DNA of 64,000 bases, from positions 3,322,401-3,386,400 of the forward strand of contig NZ_MQWA01000001.1 of the NCBI RefSeq assembly GCF_002954445.1, written 5' to 3'. The notes beneath the pieces are model-generated. The model searched no databases. It had not been told where the DNA came from and saw only the letters and a list, made by a program, of their open reading frames with translations. Origin of the DNA: Rubritalea profundi (lineage in GTDB: Bacteria; Verrucomicrobiota; Verrucomicrobiia; Verrucomicrobiales; Akkermansiaceae). Shown here in pieces: positions 1 to 8,162 of the stretch (positions are counted from its first letter, which is position 1; each line of letters opens with the position of its first letter). A program made the translations under genes and the position numbers.

Positions 1-413
1 TCAGCAGGAATGTCGTTAGGTAGCTGTGCCTCAGCAGCGATGAGTGAGTCCTTGGTAATCGGTTTGAAGTCACCGAGGTCGCTTGTCTGGAAGACTGCAA
101 CGAGTTGAAGCACGAGCAAGAGTGGGATGATTATACCCGCTAGGAGAGTTGGGGTCTTAGTCTCACGATCTTCTTCTTTTTTTAGATCAAGAAGCATGAT
201 GATAAACAGGAAGAGCACCATCACCGCGCCTGTGTAGACGAGGATTTGGAGGATCCCGACGAAGTAAGCATTGAGTCCGACGAAGAGTGCCGCGAGCCCG
301 ATGAATGAAACAATCATCGAAAAAGCGCTAGCGACTGGGTTCCTCATTGCAACAATGCCGATGCCGCCAGCGAGCATGATAACGGCGAAGAGGTAAAAGA
401 GTGGAGTAGGCAT
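1..413 (-). CDS. nuoJ: NADH-quinone oxidoreductase subunit J (partial, 3' end outside window)
   Basis: Membrane subunit of respiratory complex I, part of the proton-pumping arm in the inner membrane. The reading frame is open from an ATG at 413 to the window edge, about 137 residues, so the C-terminus is missing. The visible protein starts MPTPLFYLFAVIMLAGG and continues with hydrophobic stretches typical of NuoJ, including an AYFVGILQILVYTGAVMVLF-like segment, the conserved third helix of the family. It then shows a charged LDLKKEEDRE loop and another hydrophobic helix. It lies 32 bp downstream of nuoI, in the order H-I-J seen in most complex I operons. Identification rests on the helix pattern and position. 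Confidence 0.93.
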   Translation of the reverse strand, partial: MPTPLFYLFAVIMLAGGIGIVAMRNPVASAFSMIVSFIGLAALFVGLNAYFVGILQILVYTGAVMVLFLFIIMLLDLKKEEDRETKTPTLLAGIIIPLLLVLQLVAVFQTSDLGDFKPITKDSLIAAEAQLPNDIPA

Positions 414-445
414 GATTAATTAAGAGTTAAAAATTAGGAATGCAG

Positions 446-1015
446 TTACTTAAGCTCATTCCATTTGTTGACGAGGCCGACGCGCTTGCCGCCGATTTCG
501 TAAAGTTTGGCTTTGTTGTGTACCATGTCTTCTCGGGATGTGCCTGTGATAAGGTATTCTTTGCGGAGGTAGATTGCCTGCTCAGGGCAGACTTCTTCAC
601 ACATGCCGCAATAGATGCAGCGAGTCATGTCGATATCAAATTCCTTCGGACGCTTCTCAACTTTTGCCCACTCATCATCAGCAGGGATCTCAGCGGGAAT
701 GATTTTGATGGCTTTAGGTGGACAGATAAATTCACAAAGCTGGCAGGAAACACAGCGCTCGCGATCTTGCTCGTCGGTGACGAGGGCTGGTGCACCGCGA
801 TAGTACTCAGGGAGGAAGTCGTCCCACCTTTGTTCAGGGAACTGCATCGTGATGCCGAGACCTGAGGAATTGAGCCCGGTAGCACCGCGTGATTTGCCAG
901 TCACAGATTTGACCGCGTGCTTGAGAGTTACCATTGCTCCCTTGGCGAGAGCAATGAGGTAGAGCTTTTCACCAGTGTTAAGTTCTGGACGTTTGAGTTT
1001 TTTGACTTCAGCCAT
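446..1015 (-). CDS. nuoI: NADH-quinone oxidoreductase subunit I (2x[4Fe-4S])
   Basis: Ferredoxin-like subunit of complex I that passes electrons from NuoG towards NuoB. The 189-residue protein has two classic [4Fe-4S] motifs: CVSCQLCEFICP near residue 88 and CIYCGMCEEVCP near residue 133. The N-terminal stretch (LYLIALAKGAMVTLKHAV) fits the amphipathic membrane-contact helix of NuoI. Length is normal for the family. It is preceded by nuoH (42 bp gap) and followed by nuoJ. The ATG at 1015 gives the expected N-terminus. Confidence 0.97.
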   Translation of the reverse strand: MAEVKKLKRPELNTGEKLYLIALAKGAMVTLKHAVKSVTGKSRGATGLNSSGLGITMQFPEQRWDDFLPEYYRGAPALVTDEQDRERCVSCQLCEFICPPKAIKIIPAEIPADDEWAKVEKRPKEFDIDMTRCIYCGMCEEVCPEQAIYLRKEYLITGTSREDMVHNKAKLYEIGGKRVGLVNKWNELK

Positions 1016-1057
1016 TGTGGTGGTTGTTAATCGTTGAAAGTTATTTTTGAAAGGGAG

Positions 1058-2335
1058 TTAGAGGCTCTGGGGAGCCTTCTTTTTGTCGAGTGACTTAGCA
1101 ATGACGAACATTGCTATGGAGAAGGCGATCACGCCTATGATGAGAACTATAAGAGCGCCTATTTCGCCACGTTCGACCATGTTAGGTGCTGCCATGATGA
1201 CTGCTGCTACGAGGATATTGATGAGTGCGAGTTCGAAGAAAACAACCCAACCGAGCTTCATCAGCTGATCGTAACGGAAACGTGGAACGGTCCAGCGAAC
1301 GAGAATGAAGAACAGGATGAAGGCTATCACCTTAGTAAGGAATGCACCAAGGTGAATGAGTCCAGCATAGGCGACCCAGTTGTCCGTGTCGTCTTTGAGA
1401 AGAGCATCAAGACCGAAGCCAAGTGACCAACCACCGAAGAAGAGTGTGACGATGAGCGCTGAGCCCACAATCATTGCTGCATATTCGCCTAGGAAGAAGA
1501 GTGCGAACTTCATGGAGGAATACTCAGTATGGTAACCACCAACGAGCTCAGTTTCACACTCTGGAAGGTCGAAGGGCATGCGGTTTGTCTCAGCAAAAAT
1601 AGAGACTGTAAAGATGAAGAATGAGAGGAAAATAGGCAGCAACAGGAGGATGCCTAGTGGACCGCCGAATTCATAGAAACCGAAGTCGAAGCCATTCTCG
1701 CCGCCGAAGGTGATCGGGCAGAGTAGCCAGCCGTGTTGGGCTTGCCATTCAACGATATTAGTGAGGTTGAGTTGACCAAAGATCATCAGCACTGGAATCA
1801 CGGAAAGGCCAAGAGCGATTTCGTAGGAAATCATCTGCGCACAAGATCGCACACCGCCGAAGAAGGAGTACTTATTGTTCGATGCCCATCCAGCAAAGGT
1901 GATGCCGTAGACGGAGAGCGATGCGATAGCGAAGATGAAAAGTGGACCGACTGAGACGTCGGCGATAACGAGCTTTTCACCAAATAGTTCTGAGCCAAAT
2001 GGAATCACTGCAAGTGTGAGCAAAGCCGGAACCATTGTCAGTGCCGGGGCTAGCCAGAAGAAGAACTTATTTACGTGTGACGGAGTAAAATCTTCTTTAA
2101 GGATAAATTTCAAACCATCGGCAAGTGGCTGCAGAAGACCTTGAAGCGGAATGTCCTTTTTAAACCCGAAGAGAGTAAGAGGGATTCCTGTGCGGTTAGG
2201 TCCAACACGGTCTTGAAGGATCGCCGAAAAACGACGCTCAGCATAGACCGAATAGGCAATGATAGGCAGGGTGAGCACGAAGGTGAAACCTACGATTTTC
2301 ACCATGGTGATGAGTATGAGTATGAGAATGTCCAT
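1058..2335 (-). CDS. nuoH: NADH-quinone oxidoreductase subunit H
   Basis: Complex I membrane subunit at the junction of the peripheral and membrane arms, forming part of the quinone chamber. It is 425 residues with multiple hydrophobic helices. Family landmarks are visible: ERRFSAILQDRVGPNRTG near the N-terminus, GLLQPLADGLKFILKE, NKYSFFGGVRSCAQMISYEI, and ETNRMPFDLPECETELVGGYHTEYS. It is longer than E. coli NuoH (about 325), with extra loops around residues 205-225 and 300-320. The N-terminus MDILILILIT comes from short repeated codons. It should directly follow nuoG, but a GxxExxY gene lies between them. Confidence 0.97.
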   Translation of the reverse strand: MDILILILITMVKIVGFTFVLTLPIIAYSVYAERRFSAILQDRVGPNRTGIPLTLFGFKKDIPLQGLLQPLADGLKFILKEDFTPSHVNKFFFWLAPALTMVPALLTLAVIPFGSELFGEKLVIADVSVGPLFIFAIASLSVYGITFAGWASNNKYSFFGGVRSCAQMISYEIALGLSVIPVLMIFGQLNLTNIVEWQAQHGWLLCPITFGGENGFDFGFYEFGGPLGILLLLPIFLSFFIFTVSIFAETNRMPFDLPECETELVGGYHTEYSSMKFALFFLGEYAAMIVGSALIVTLFFGGWSLGFGLDALLKDDTDNWVAYAGLIHLGAFLTKVIAFILFFILVRWTVPRFRYDQLMKLGWVVFFELALINILVAAVIMAAPNMVERGEIGALIVLIIGVIAFSIAMFVIAKSLDKKKAPQSL

Positions 2336-2344
2336 TATGATTTC

Positions 2345-2364
2345 TTGACAGAATTTACAAAATT
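2345..2364. repeat. Left arm of 20-bp inverted repeat flanking the GxxExxY gene
   Basis: The sequence TTGACAGAATTTACAAAATT pairs with 2816-2835 with a single mismatch. It has a 9-nt internal periodicity (TGACAGAAT, TTACAAAAT). It contains the stop codon of the GxxExxY gene and lies 9 bp from the nuoH start codon, so it forms part of the nuoH leader. Confidence 0.85.
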
Positions 2365-2797
2365 ATGTTGATTCTATGTCTGTATGACGAACCAAGGAGG
2401 ATTTCTTTGGTTTGTAGTTCTTAAATTTCTTTTTAAATTGTAGGCTGTTAGCTCCGAAATTGATGAGTAACCCTTCAGGCTGATTCGTAGCTGTGAGGTA
2501 GTTTACTAATTGGACCTCATGGGTATCGTCTAGTGCCCTTGTTGCTTTTAGCTCAAGGATGAGTGTATTGTTGACGAATAGATCAGCTGAAAAGTCACCG
2601 ACAGTATGATCTTTATAAAAAACTTTAATTTTATGCTCTGATTGTACTTCGAAGCCCATCGCCTCTAGTTCAATCATGAGCGCTTTATGGTATAGAGATT
2701 CACAGAAACCGTGGCCAAGTTCACGGTGCACTTCCATCGCGCAGCCGATGACTTGACCCGCTAGATCATATATTTGTTTCTGTGAGTTTTGTTCCAT
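2363..2797 (-). CDS. GxxExxY family protein (PD-(D/E)XK nuclease-like fold)
   Basis: Protein of about 144 residues from the ATG at 2797. The family signature is visible as GFCESLY within ELGHGFCESLYHKAL. It is followed by the PD-(D/E)XK-like core, GDFSADLFV then LILELKATRAL, giving the D-x(n)-E-x-K arrangement of nuclease-fold proteins (PDDEXK_3/TIGR04256). A longer reading from a TTG at 2845 is possible but would cross the inverted repeat and start 1 bp after the nuoG stop, so the internal ATG is preferred. Its biochemical role is not known; nuclease activity is inferred from fold motifs. It interrupts the conserved nuoG-nuoH junction and is codirectional, so it should be co-transcribed with complex I genes. 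Confidence 0.9.
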   Translation of the reverse strand: MEQNSQKQIYDLAGQVIGCAMEVHRELGHGFCESLYHKALMIELEAMGFEVQSEHKIKVFYKDHTVGDFSADLFVNNTLILELKATRALDDTHEVQLVNYLTATNQPEGLLINFGANSLQFKKKFKNYKPKKSSLVRHTDIEST

Positions 2798-2807
2798 TAG
2801 TAAGGAA

Positions 2808-2835
2808 ATTCTGTAAATTTTGTTAATTCTGTCAA
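2808..2835. repeat. Right arm of inverted repeat with three 9-nt tandem units
   Basis: Positions 2816-2835 are the reverse complement of 2345-2364 with one mismatch. Positions 2808-2834 read as three degenerate 9-nt units: ATTCTGTAA, ATTTTGTTA, ATTCTGTCA. The arm lies between the nuoG stop and the GxxExxY start, and a run of seven A (T on the minus strand) adjoins its outer edge at 2834-2841. Confidence 0.8.
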
Positions 2836-2846
2836 AAAAAAGCAAG

Positions 2847-4595
2847 TTATCCGACGATCTCGCGGTTTTCTACGCGCTGCTTTTCTTTCTCTAGCAGAGG
2901 GATAGTGACGCCAGTTTCGAGGAGTTGGATTCCTTGGTCGCCAATCTTGGATAAAGTCACACCTTCAAAGGCTGGAATAGTTTGTGCGATTACTTTGACG
3001 ATGTCTTCGAGCATGTACATGTCGTTGGCTTCGCCAGTGTAGTTGAGAATGATGTCGCGGAGGATTTCCCAATCGTCATGAGCATTGCCAGGAGCTTGGA
3101 CTGCTTGGTTGAGTCGCTGCAATCTGCCTGTGACGTTGACCATCGTGCCGCGCTTCTCAGCGAAGCTTGAGCTAGGGAGGACGATGTCACTGGCTTGAGC
3201 TGTGGCATTGGCCTTGATGTTAGTGCTTACTATGAGTTCAGCAGCTGCGAGTTCATCGTGGCTAAATCCAGCATCATCAATGAGGTCTTCGCCGAGTGCG
3301 ATGATTGCTTTGATCGACCCGTTGCTGAGGCCTACTTTGATAGTGTCTAATCCTGAAGATGGGTCGTCTTGTGCAAAGATGAGTTTAGCTCCATTGCTGT
3401 TAGGGTTGCGGTCGGCAGAGATGAGTTTGCCATCTGCTTCACCCATGCGGGGAACTGTGCTGATGCTTTTTGAGCCAACTATGCCAGCAAGAGTCTTAGT
3501 GAGAAAGAGCTCTTCGTTTGTCTGACGAGCAGATGCGACGATGGCTATCTCAGAACCTTCGAATTGCTTCAGCGCGTCAGAGGTTGCTTCGATGGCAATT
3601 TGCCAGTTAGTGACCTCGTGAGTGCCGTCAGCTTTGATCATCGGATCAGTGAGACGGTCATCACCTTGCACTTCGTGGAAAGCAAGTCGGTGTGAGTCTG
3701 GCATCCACTCGGAGTTTACGTCATTGTTGAGACGTGGGGTGACTCGGTAGATTTCGTTGCCTCTAGTCCAGATTGTTGTGTTGCAGCCAGTGGCGCAATT
3801 GGTGTCGATGGAATTGGTTTCCTTGAGGAACCACACACGCATCTGGAAGCGGAAATCTTTAGAGGTAAGAGCTCCGACTGGGCAGAGATCGATGGTGTTC
3901 ATTCCGTAGTTAGAATCTAACTTACGGTCTGGATGACAGCTGAGTGTGGTGTGTGTGCCGCGCTCAGTGAAGCCTAGAACAGGATCATCTGCGACCTCCT
4001 CCATGAAGCGAACACAACGAGAACACATAATGCAGCGTTCGTCGTCGAGGTTGACGCGTGGTCCGATATCTACATTCTTAGGCTTCTTTACCTTGTCATC
4101 GATAAAGCGTGACTGGCCACGTCCGTGTTCTACTGAGAATTCCTGAAGGGAGCATTCACCAGCTTGGTCACAGATTGGGCAATCGAGTGGGTGGTTGATG
4201 AGGAGAAACTCCATCACACCTTCACGGGTCTTTTTGACTAGATCACCTTGGGTGCGGATACCCATGTTTTCTCCCACAGTATTGGCGCAAGCAATCACTG
4301 GGCGAGGCATCCAACCAATATCTTGGAAGCCTTCATCGTTGAAAGTAGGCTCAGCGCCAGGAGCGAGTCTCGGTGGCATACCCATTTGCACCAAACACAT
4401 ACGGCAATTTCCTGGTGAGGAAAGCTTCGGGTGGTAGCAATAATGAGGAACTTGTGCTTCAGCCATTCTACAGGCTTCGATCATACGGGTGCCACGAGGC
4501 ACCTGAATCCAGTGGCCGTCAATTTGGACGTTCACGAGGCCTTTTTCAGCGGCGAGATCTTTAGGAAGTTTTGGTGTGTCTACTGTGTCGGACAT
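2847..4595 (-). CDS. nuoG: NADH-quinone oxidoreductase subunit G
   Basis: Large iron-sulphur subunit of the complex I electron-input module. It has 582 residues. The N-terminal [2Fe-2S] ferredoxin domain shows CYHPKLSSPGNCRMCLVQ near residue 52. A His-Cys3 cluster motif follows (HPLDCPICDQAGEC), then CIMCSRC with DLCPVGAL. The molybdopterin-oxidoreductase-like domain starts with NCATGCNTTIWTRGNEIYRV. It is much shorter than E. coli NuoG (about 900), a short-form C-terminal domain seen in several phyla. It is followed by the GxxExxY gene rather than nuoH and preceded by nuoF (37 bp). Confidence 0.96.
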   Translation of the reverse strand: MSDTVDTPKLPKDLAAEKGLVNVQIDGHWIQVPRGTRMIEACRMAEAQVPHYCYHPKLSSPGNCRMCLVQMGMPPRLAPGAEPTFNDEGFQDIGWMPRPVIACANTVGENMGIRTQGDLVKKTREGVMEFLLINHPLDCPICDQAGECSLQEFSVEHGRGQSRFIDDKVKKPKNVDIGPRVNLDDERCIMCSRCVRFMEEVADDPVLGFTERGTHTTLSCHPDRKLDSNYGMNTIDLCPVGALTSKDFRFQMRVWFLKETNSIDTNCATGCNTTIWTRGNEIYRVTPRLNNDVNSEWMPDSHRLAFHEVQGDDRLTDPMIKADGTHEVTNWQIAIEATSDALKQFEGSEIAIVASARQTNEELFLTKTLAGIVGSKSISTVPRMGEADGKLISADRNPNSNGAKLIFAQDDPSSGLDTIKVGLSNGSIKAIIALGEDLIDDAGFSHDELAAAELIVSTNIKANATAQASDIVLPSSSFAEKRGTMVNVTGRLQRLNQAVQAPGNAHDDWEILRDIILNYTGEANDMYMLEDIVKVIAQTIPAFEGVTLSKIGDQGIQLLETGVTIPLLEKEKQRVENREIVG

Positions 4596-4632
4596 GGCAG
4601 AAAATAGGTAGTAGTTAGCAGAGTGGAGATCT

Positions 4633-6027
4633 CTACTTAGTTAAATAAGCTTCGCGTTGGAGCTGTTCTTTTGAAAGGCGTTGGTTGTCCTCGGATGTCT
4701 CGGCGGTTAGTTCATCTCGGAATTTGGAGATGATGGCTTCGACTGGCCATGAGGACGCTTCGCCAAATGCGCAAATGGTTTTCCCATCGATTTGGTAAGC
4801 GACATCTTCCAGTGTCTGAATGTCTTCAGGGGCGGCGAGTCCATTGACGATGCGGTCAGAGATTTTTTTCATCCAGCCATTGCCTTCACGGCAAGGAGTG
4901 CACTGGCCACAAGATTCGTGTGCGTAGAAGTGGTTGATGTTGTTAAGCACCCATGACATCTTGCGTGAGTCATCAAGAACTATTACGCCACCAGAACCAG
5001 CCATGGTTCCGCAGGCTGCGAGGGTGTCAAAGTCCATCTGGATGTCCCAGAAGGCTAGGTCCTTAGCGTCTTCGCCTTTGCCGATTTTAAATACTTCTTC
5101 GCAGCGGAGAATTTTTGAAGATGAGCCGCCAGGTATGACCGCTTTGAAGCTGCGTCCATCTTTGGGGCCACCACAAATGTCATTGAGCAATTCGCCCATG
5201 GTGACCTTGCCGACCTGGACTTCGTAGTAACCTGGGTTTTTTACATCGCCTGAAACGCAAAGAATGCGTGTTCCTGTGTTGCGCTCGACTCCGAGTTTGG
5301 CGTATTCCGCACCACCCATCTCGATGATGTGTTTGACGTGGCAAAGTGACTCGACGTTGTTGACGATGGTCGGAGCCATGTAGAGGCCAAGGGCCGCTGG
5401 GAAGTACGGTGGCTTGATGCGAGGGTAAGGACGCTTGCCTTCGAGTGACTCGATGAGGCCAGTTTCTTCTCCACAAATATAGGCCGCAGCACCACGGTGT
5501 ACCCAGATTTCGAGGTCGAAGCCTGAACCTAAAATGTCTTTTCCTACTAAACTCTTCGCTCGAGCTTCTTCAATAGCGCGTTCGATAGTGAGAGCGGCTT
5601 CTGGGAATTCCTCACGGATGTAGATGAATGCAACCTTGGCTCCAACAGCGAATGCTGAGATTACCATGCCTTCGATCAACTGGTGTGGATCTTGGTGGAG
5701 GATGTAGCGGTCCTTGAACGTACCAGGCTCGGACTCGTCAGCGTTACAGATGAGGTAGACTGGCTTTGTGTTGTTAGGTGGAATGAATCCCCACTTCACA
5801 CCAGTCGGGAAGCCTGCTCCACCACGGCCGCGTAGGCCTGATGCCTTCACTTCGTTGGTGATGGCAGATGGTTCCATCGTGATTGCTTTTTTGAGCTGCT
5901 CATATCCACCATCGGCGATGTAGGTGTCGATGCTGGTGTCCCAGCCTTCGCGATCGATATTTTTAAAGATCAAGCGATGCTCGGATGGATGAGGCTCTTT
6001 GCCCGGAAGGTATTTGATGTCTGACAT
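4633..6027 (-). CDS. nuoF: NADH-quinone oxidoreductase subunit F (NADH/FMN site)
   Basis: Complex I subunit that binds NADH and FMN and carries cluster N3. Motifs visible are GRGGAGFPTGVKWGF (FMN/NADH binding), CNADESEPGTFKDR, and the [4Fe-4S] ligands in ESCGQCTPCREGNGW with the distant Cys in KTICAFGEA. The frame can start at a TTG (6054) or an ATG (6027). The ATG gives MSDIKYLPGKEPHP, the usual N-terminus, so it is chosen (464 residues). It overlaps nothing and sits between nuoE (upstream) and nuoG. Confidence 0.96.
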   Translation of the reverse strand: MSDIKYLPGKEPHPSEHRLIFKNIDREGWDTSIDTYIADGGYEQLKKAITMEPSAITNEVKASGLRGRGGAGFPTGVKWGFIPPNNTKPVYLICNADESEPGTFKDRYILHQDPHQLIEGMVISAFAVGAKVAFIYIREEFPEAALTIERAIEEARAKSLVGKDILGSGFDLEIWVHRGAAAYICGEETGLIESLEGKRPYPRIKPPYFPAALGLYMAPTIVNNVESLCHVKHIIEMGGAEYAKLGVERNTGTRILCVSGDVKNPGYYEVQVGKVTMGELLNDICGGPKDGRSFKAVIPGGSSSKILRCEEVFKIGKGEDAKDLAFWDIQMDFDTLAACGTMAGSGGVIVLDDSRKMSWVLNNINHFYAHESCGQCTPCREGNGWMKKISDRIVNGLAAPEDIQTLEDVAYQIDGKTICAFGEASSWPVEAIISKFRDELTAETSEDNQRLSKEQLQREAYLTK

Positions 6028-6071
6028 GGTGTTGTGCAGCGAAAAGTGAGTCAAAGGAAGTGGATCGTCTA

Positions 6072-6638
6072 CTAGACTGAGTATTGGTCAATCAGTGCTT
6101 GGGCTTTTTCTGGGCCGACATTGTCGTGGAAGTCGTCGTTGACTAGGCAGGCTGGCGCACTACCACAGGATGCAAGACATTCTGCAAATTCTACAGAGTA
6201 ATTACCACAGGGAGAAACTACGATCGGGTGGTGGTGGGAAAGTTTGCTGCGGTCGATATTAGTGATTTCACAAATCTTATCCATTAGCTCGTGGGAGCCT
6301 GCCATGGCACAGGATAGTGTGCGGCAGACTCGGTAGTGAAATTTCCCTGGAGCACTCTGGCGAAATGCTGGATAGAATGTAACAACTGAGAGAACTTTGA
6401 TTTTTTCAATCTCTAACTTCTCAGCAACCCAGGTGATGGATTCCTTAGAAATGAAGCCAAAGTGGTGTTGCACAATATGCAGCAGAGGTAAAACAGCTGA
6501 GAGTTTGCTCACTGGGTAGTGGGCGATACGCTCGTCTGCCAGTGCTTCGATCTCAGCACTAGCTTCGAATGGCTTGAAGTTTTTGTCACCAGACGATGGC
6601 TGTGAGGTAACGGAATTTTCGAGAATGTCTTGGGACAT
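6072..6638 (-). CDS. nuoE: NADH-quinone oxidoreductase subunit E
   Basis: [2Fe-2S] subunit (cluster N1a) of the NADH-dehydrogenase module. Its 188 residues include the four cysteine ligands in the usual C-x4-C (CRTLSC) and C-x3-C (ECLASCGSAP) pattern. The thioredoxin-like core (SVVTFYPAFR) precedes them. The first 30 residues are a low-complexity, polar extension. It lies between nuoD and nuoF with short gaps (29 and 44 bp), consistent with one transcript. Confidence 0.96.
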   Translation of the reverse strand: MSQDILENSVTSQPSSGDKNFKPFEASAEIEALADERIAHYPVSKLSAVLPLLHIVQHHFGFISKESITWVAEKLEIEKIKVLSVVTFYPAFRQSAPGKFHYRVCRTLSCAMAGSHELMDKICEITNIDRSKLSHHHPIVVSPCGNYSVEFAECLASCGSAPACLVNDDFHDNVGPEKAQALIDQYSV

Positions 6639-6667
6639 GGATTTAAGATCTAAAAATTTAAGATTGG

Positions 6668-7954
6668 TTATCTGTCACACTCACCCATGACGAAGTCAAG
6701 TGAGCCGAGGATGGCTGGTACGTCGGAGACCGTCGTTCCTTTTAGCAGTTCAGAACAGATCGAGAGATTGATGAATGACGGGGAGCGAATCTTGAGACGA
6801 TGGGGGACACCGCCGCCTTTCGAGTGAATGTAAAATCCGAGTTCGCCTTTCGGGTTCTCGTGGCCAAAGTAAACTTCGCCTTTCGGGGCATCGATGCCCT
6901 GAGTGGTGACGATAAAGTGGTGGATGAGTTCCTCCATAGACATGAGCACGCGCTCCTTATCTGGAAGTGTGCTCTTTGGGTCAATGATGTTGATTGGGCC
7001 TTCAGGCATAGTCTCCAGTACCTGGCGGATGATTCTGATGGACTGGCGCATCTCTTCCATACGAATCTGGTAGCGAGCATAACAATCGCCTTCTTCCGCT
7101 ACTGGAACATCAAAGTCGTACTTTTCGTAGCCAAGGTAAGGGCTATCCTTACGTAGGTCACGAGCCACACCGGATGCACGTAGGTTAGGTCCAGTGATGC
7201 CGTAGTCGATGGCGTCTTGCTTGGAAATGACTCCGACATCGCACATGCGTTTCATGAAGATCTTATTCTTGTCGAGCAATGTTGCGATCTCCGCAATCTG
7301 TTCTTCGCATTCATCGAGGAAGGTGATCACACTTTTATCAAAGCCTTCTGGCAAGTCACGGATCTGACCACCTACGCGAGTGTAGGAAGTAGTGAAGCGC
7401 GCACCTGTGAGTTGCTCAAAGAGGTTGTAGAGTTTTTCACGCTCGGTGAAAGTGTAGAGGAAGACCGTCATGGCTCCCACGTCCATCGCACAGACCCCAA
7501 CACCCAGCATGTGGGAGGAGATGCGGGCAAGTTCACATGAGAGTACACGAATAGCCTGGCCCCGTGGGGGGAGTTCCCATCCCATGAGCTTCTCAACAGC
7601 GCAGGCGTATGCAACATTGTTTGCCAGTGGCGCGAGGTAGTCGAGACGGTCAGTGTAGGGGATGAATTGGTTGTATTGCATGTTCTCAGCAATCTTTTCA
7701 TCACCGCGGTGGAGGAAGCCCACGTCTGGAATGGCATTGGTGATGACTTCACCATCTAATTCTAAAATGAGCCTGAGCACTCCGTGAGTGGCTGGGTGGG
7801 ATGGACCCATGTTGAGAACCATCTTCTCACCCATCATATCATCGGTCTCCGCATTGTAATTAGCGACAGCCTCTGCTGTCTTGCTTGCGTTGTCCGGTGC
7901 TTCGAAATCTGTGGTCTTTGTATTGCTCATCGTGAATGGTATTTCGCCACTCAT
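6668..7954 (-). CDS. nuoD: NADH-quinone oxidoreductase subunit D (49 kDa, quinone site)
   Basis: Quinone-binding subunit of the complex I connecting module. It is 428 residues with family landmarks GPSHPATHGVLRLILELDGE, GFLHRGDEKIAE, YTDRLDYLAP, and the C-terminus LDFVMGECDR. The frame begins MSGEIPFTMSNTK; an internal ATG at 7930 is an alternative start, and neither has a strong Shine-Dalgarno site. This is the first gene of the minus-strand nuo run; nuoB and nuoC, its usual upstream neighbours, are at 48321-49424 on the other strand. Confidence 0.96.
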   Translation of the reverse strand: MSGEIPFTMSNTKTTDFEAPDNASKTAEAVANYNAETDDMMGEKMVLNMGPSHPATHGVLRLILELDGEVITNAIPDVGFLHRGDEKIAENMQYNQFIPYTDRLDYLAPLANNVAYACAVEKLMGWELPPRGQAIRVLSCELARISSHMLGVGVCAMDVGAMTVFLYTFTEREKLYNLFEQLTGARFTTSYTRVGGQIRDLPEGFDKSVITFLDECEEQIAEIATLLDKNKIFMKRMCDVGVISKQDAIDYGITGPNLRASGVARDLRKDSPYLGYEKYDFDVPVAEEGDCYARYQIRMEEMRQSIRIIRQVLETMPEGPINIIDPKSTLPDKERVLMSMEELIHHFIVTTQGIDAPKGEVYFGHENPKGELGFYIHSKGGGVPHRLKIRSPSFINLSICSELLKGTTVSDVPAILGSLDFVMGECDR

Positions 7955-8102
7955 AAAAAGGAGGAAAATCGACAGTCTTTCAAGACGATTGTGAAAAATT
8001 TCACAAGCTTACATAGTTGAGCGATAAATTCTGGATTGAATCGTATATATTTATCGCTGCCCAATATTTGCTTAAGTGTTTATTGTTAATGGATAACGCA
8101 GA

Positions 8103-8130
8103 AAAAAGAGCTCCGATTGGAGCTCTTTTT
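8103..8130 (-). terminator. Rho-independent terminator of the histone-like gene
   Basis: A perfect 12-bp stem AAAAAGAGCTCC / GGAGCTCTTTTT with a GATT tetraloop lies 32 bp past the stop codon of the gene at 8163-8459, read on the minus strand with a T-rich 3' arm. It separates this gene from the nuoD promoter region. Confidence 0.9.
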
Positions 8131-8162
8131 GAAATGAAGAGGTTAGTTTGTGCTAACCGCTC

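Larger units (their letters stand above)
2345..2835. mobile_element. Putative inverted-repeat-bounded GxxExxY cassette inserted between nuoG and nuoH
   Basis: A segment of about 490 bp occupies the gap between nuoG (stop 2847) and nuoH (start 2335). Its outer ends are a 20-bp inverted repeat with one mismatch (2345-2364 and 2816-2835). The only gene inside is GxxExxY, whose stop codon overlaps the left arm. No transposase is present and I see no clear target-site duplication. The structure resembles a small non-autonomous mobile unit or a gene-plus-repeat cassette. Mobility is inferred; the repeats and gene are seen directly. Confidence 0.45.

Noticed and set aside
2798..2845. TTG start for the GxxExxY gene
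   Set aside because: It would place 16 extra residues over the inverted repeat, directly after the nuoG stop; the family usually starts just before the DLAGQVIG segment, as with the ATG at 2797.
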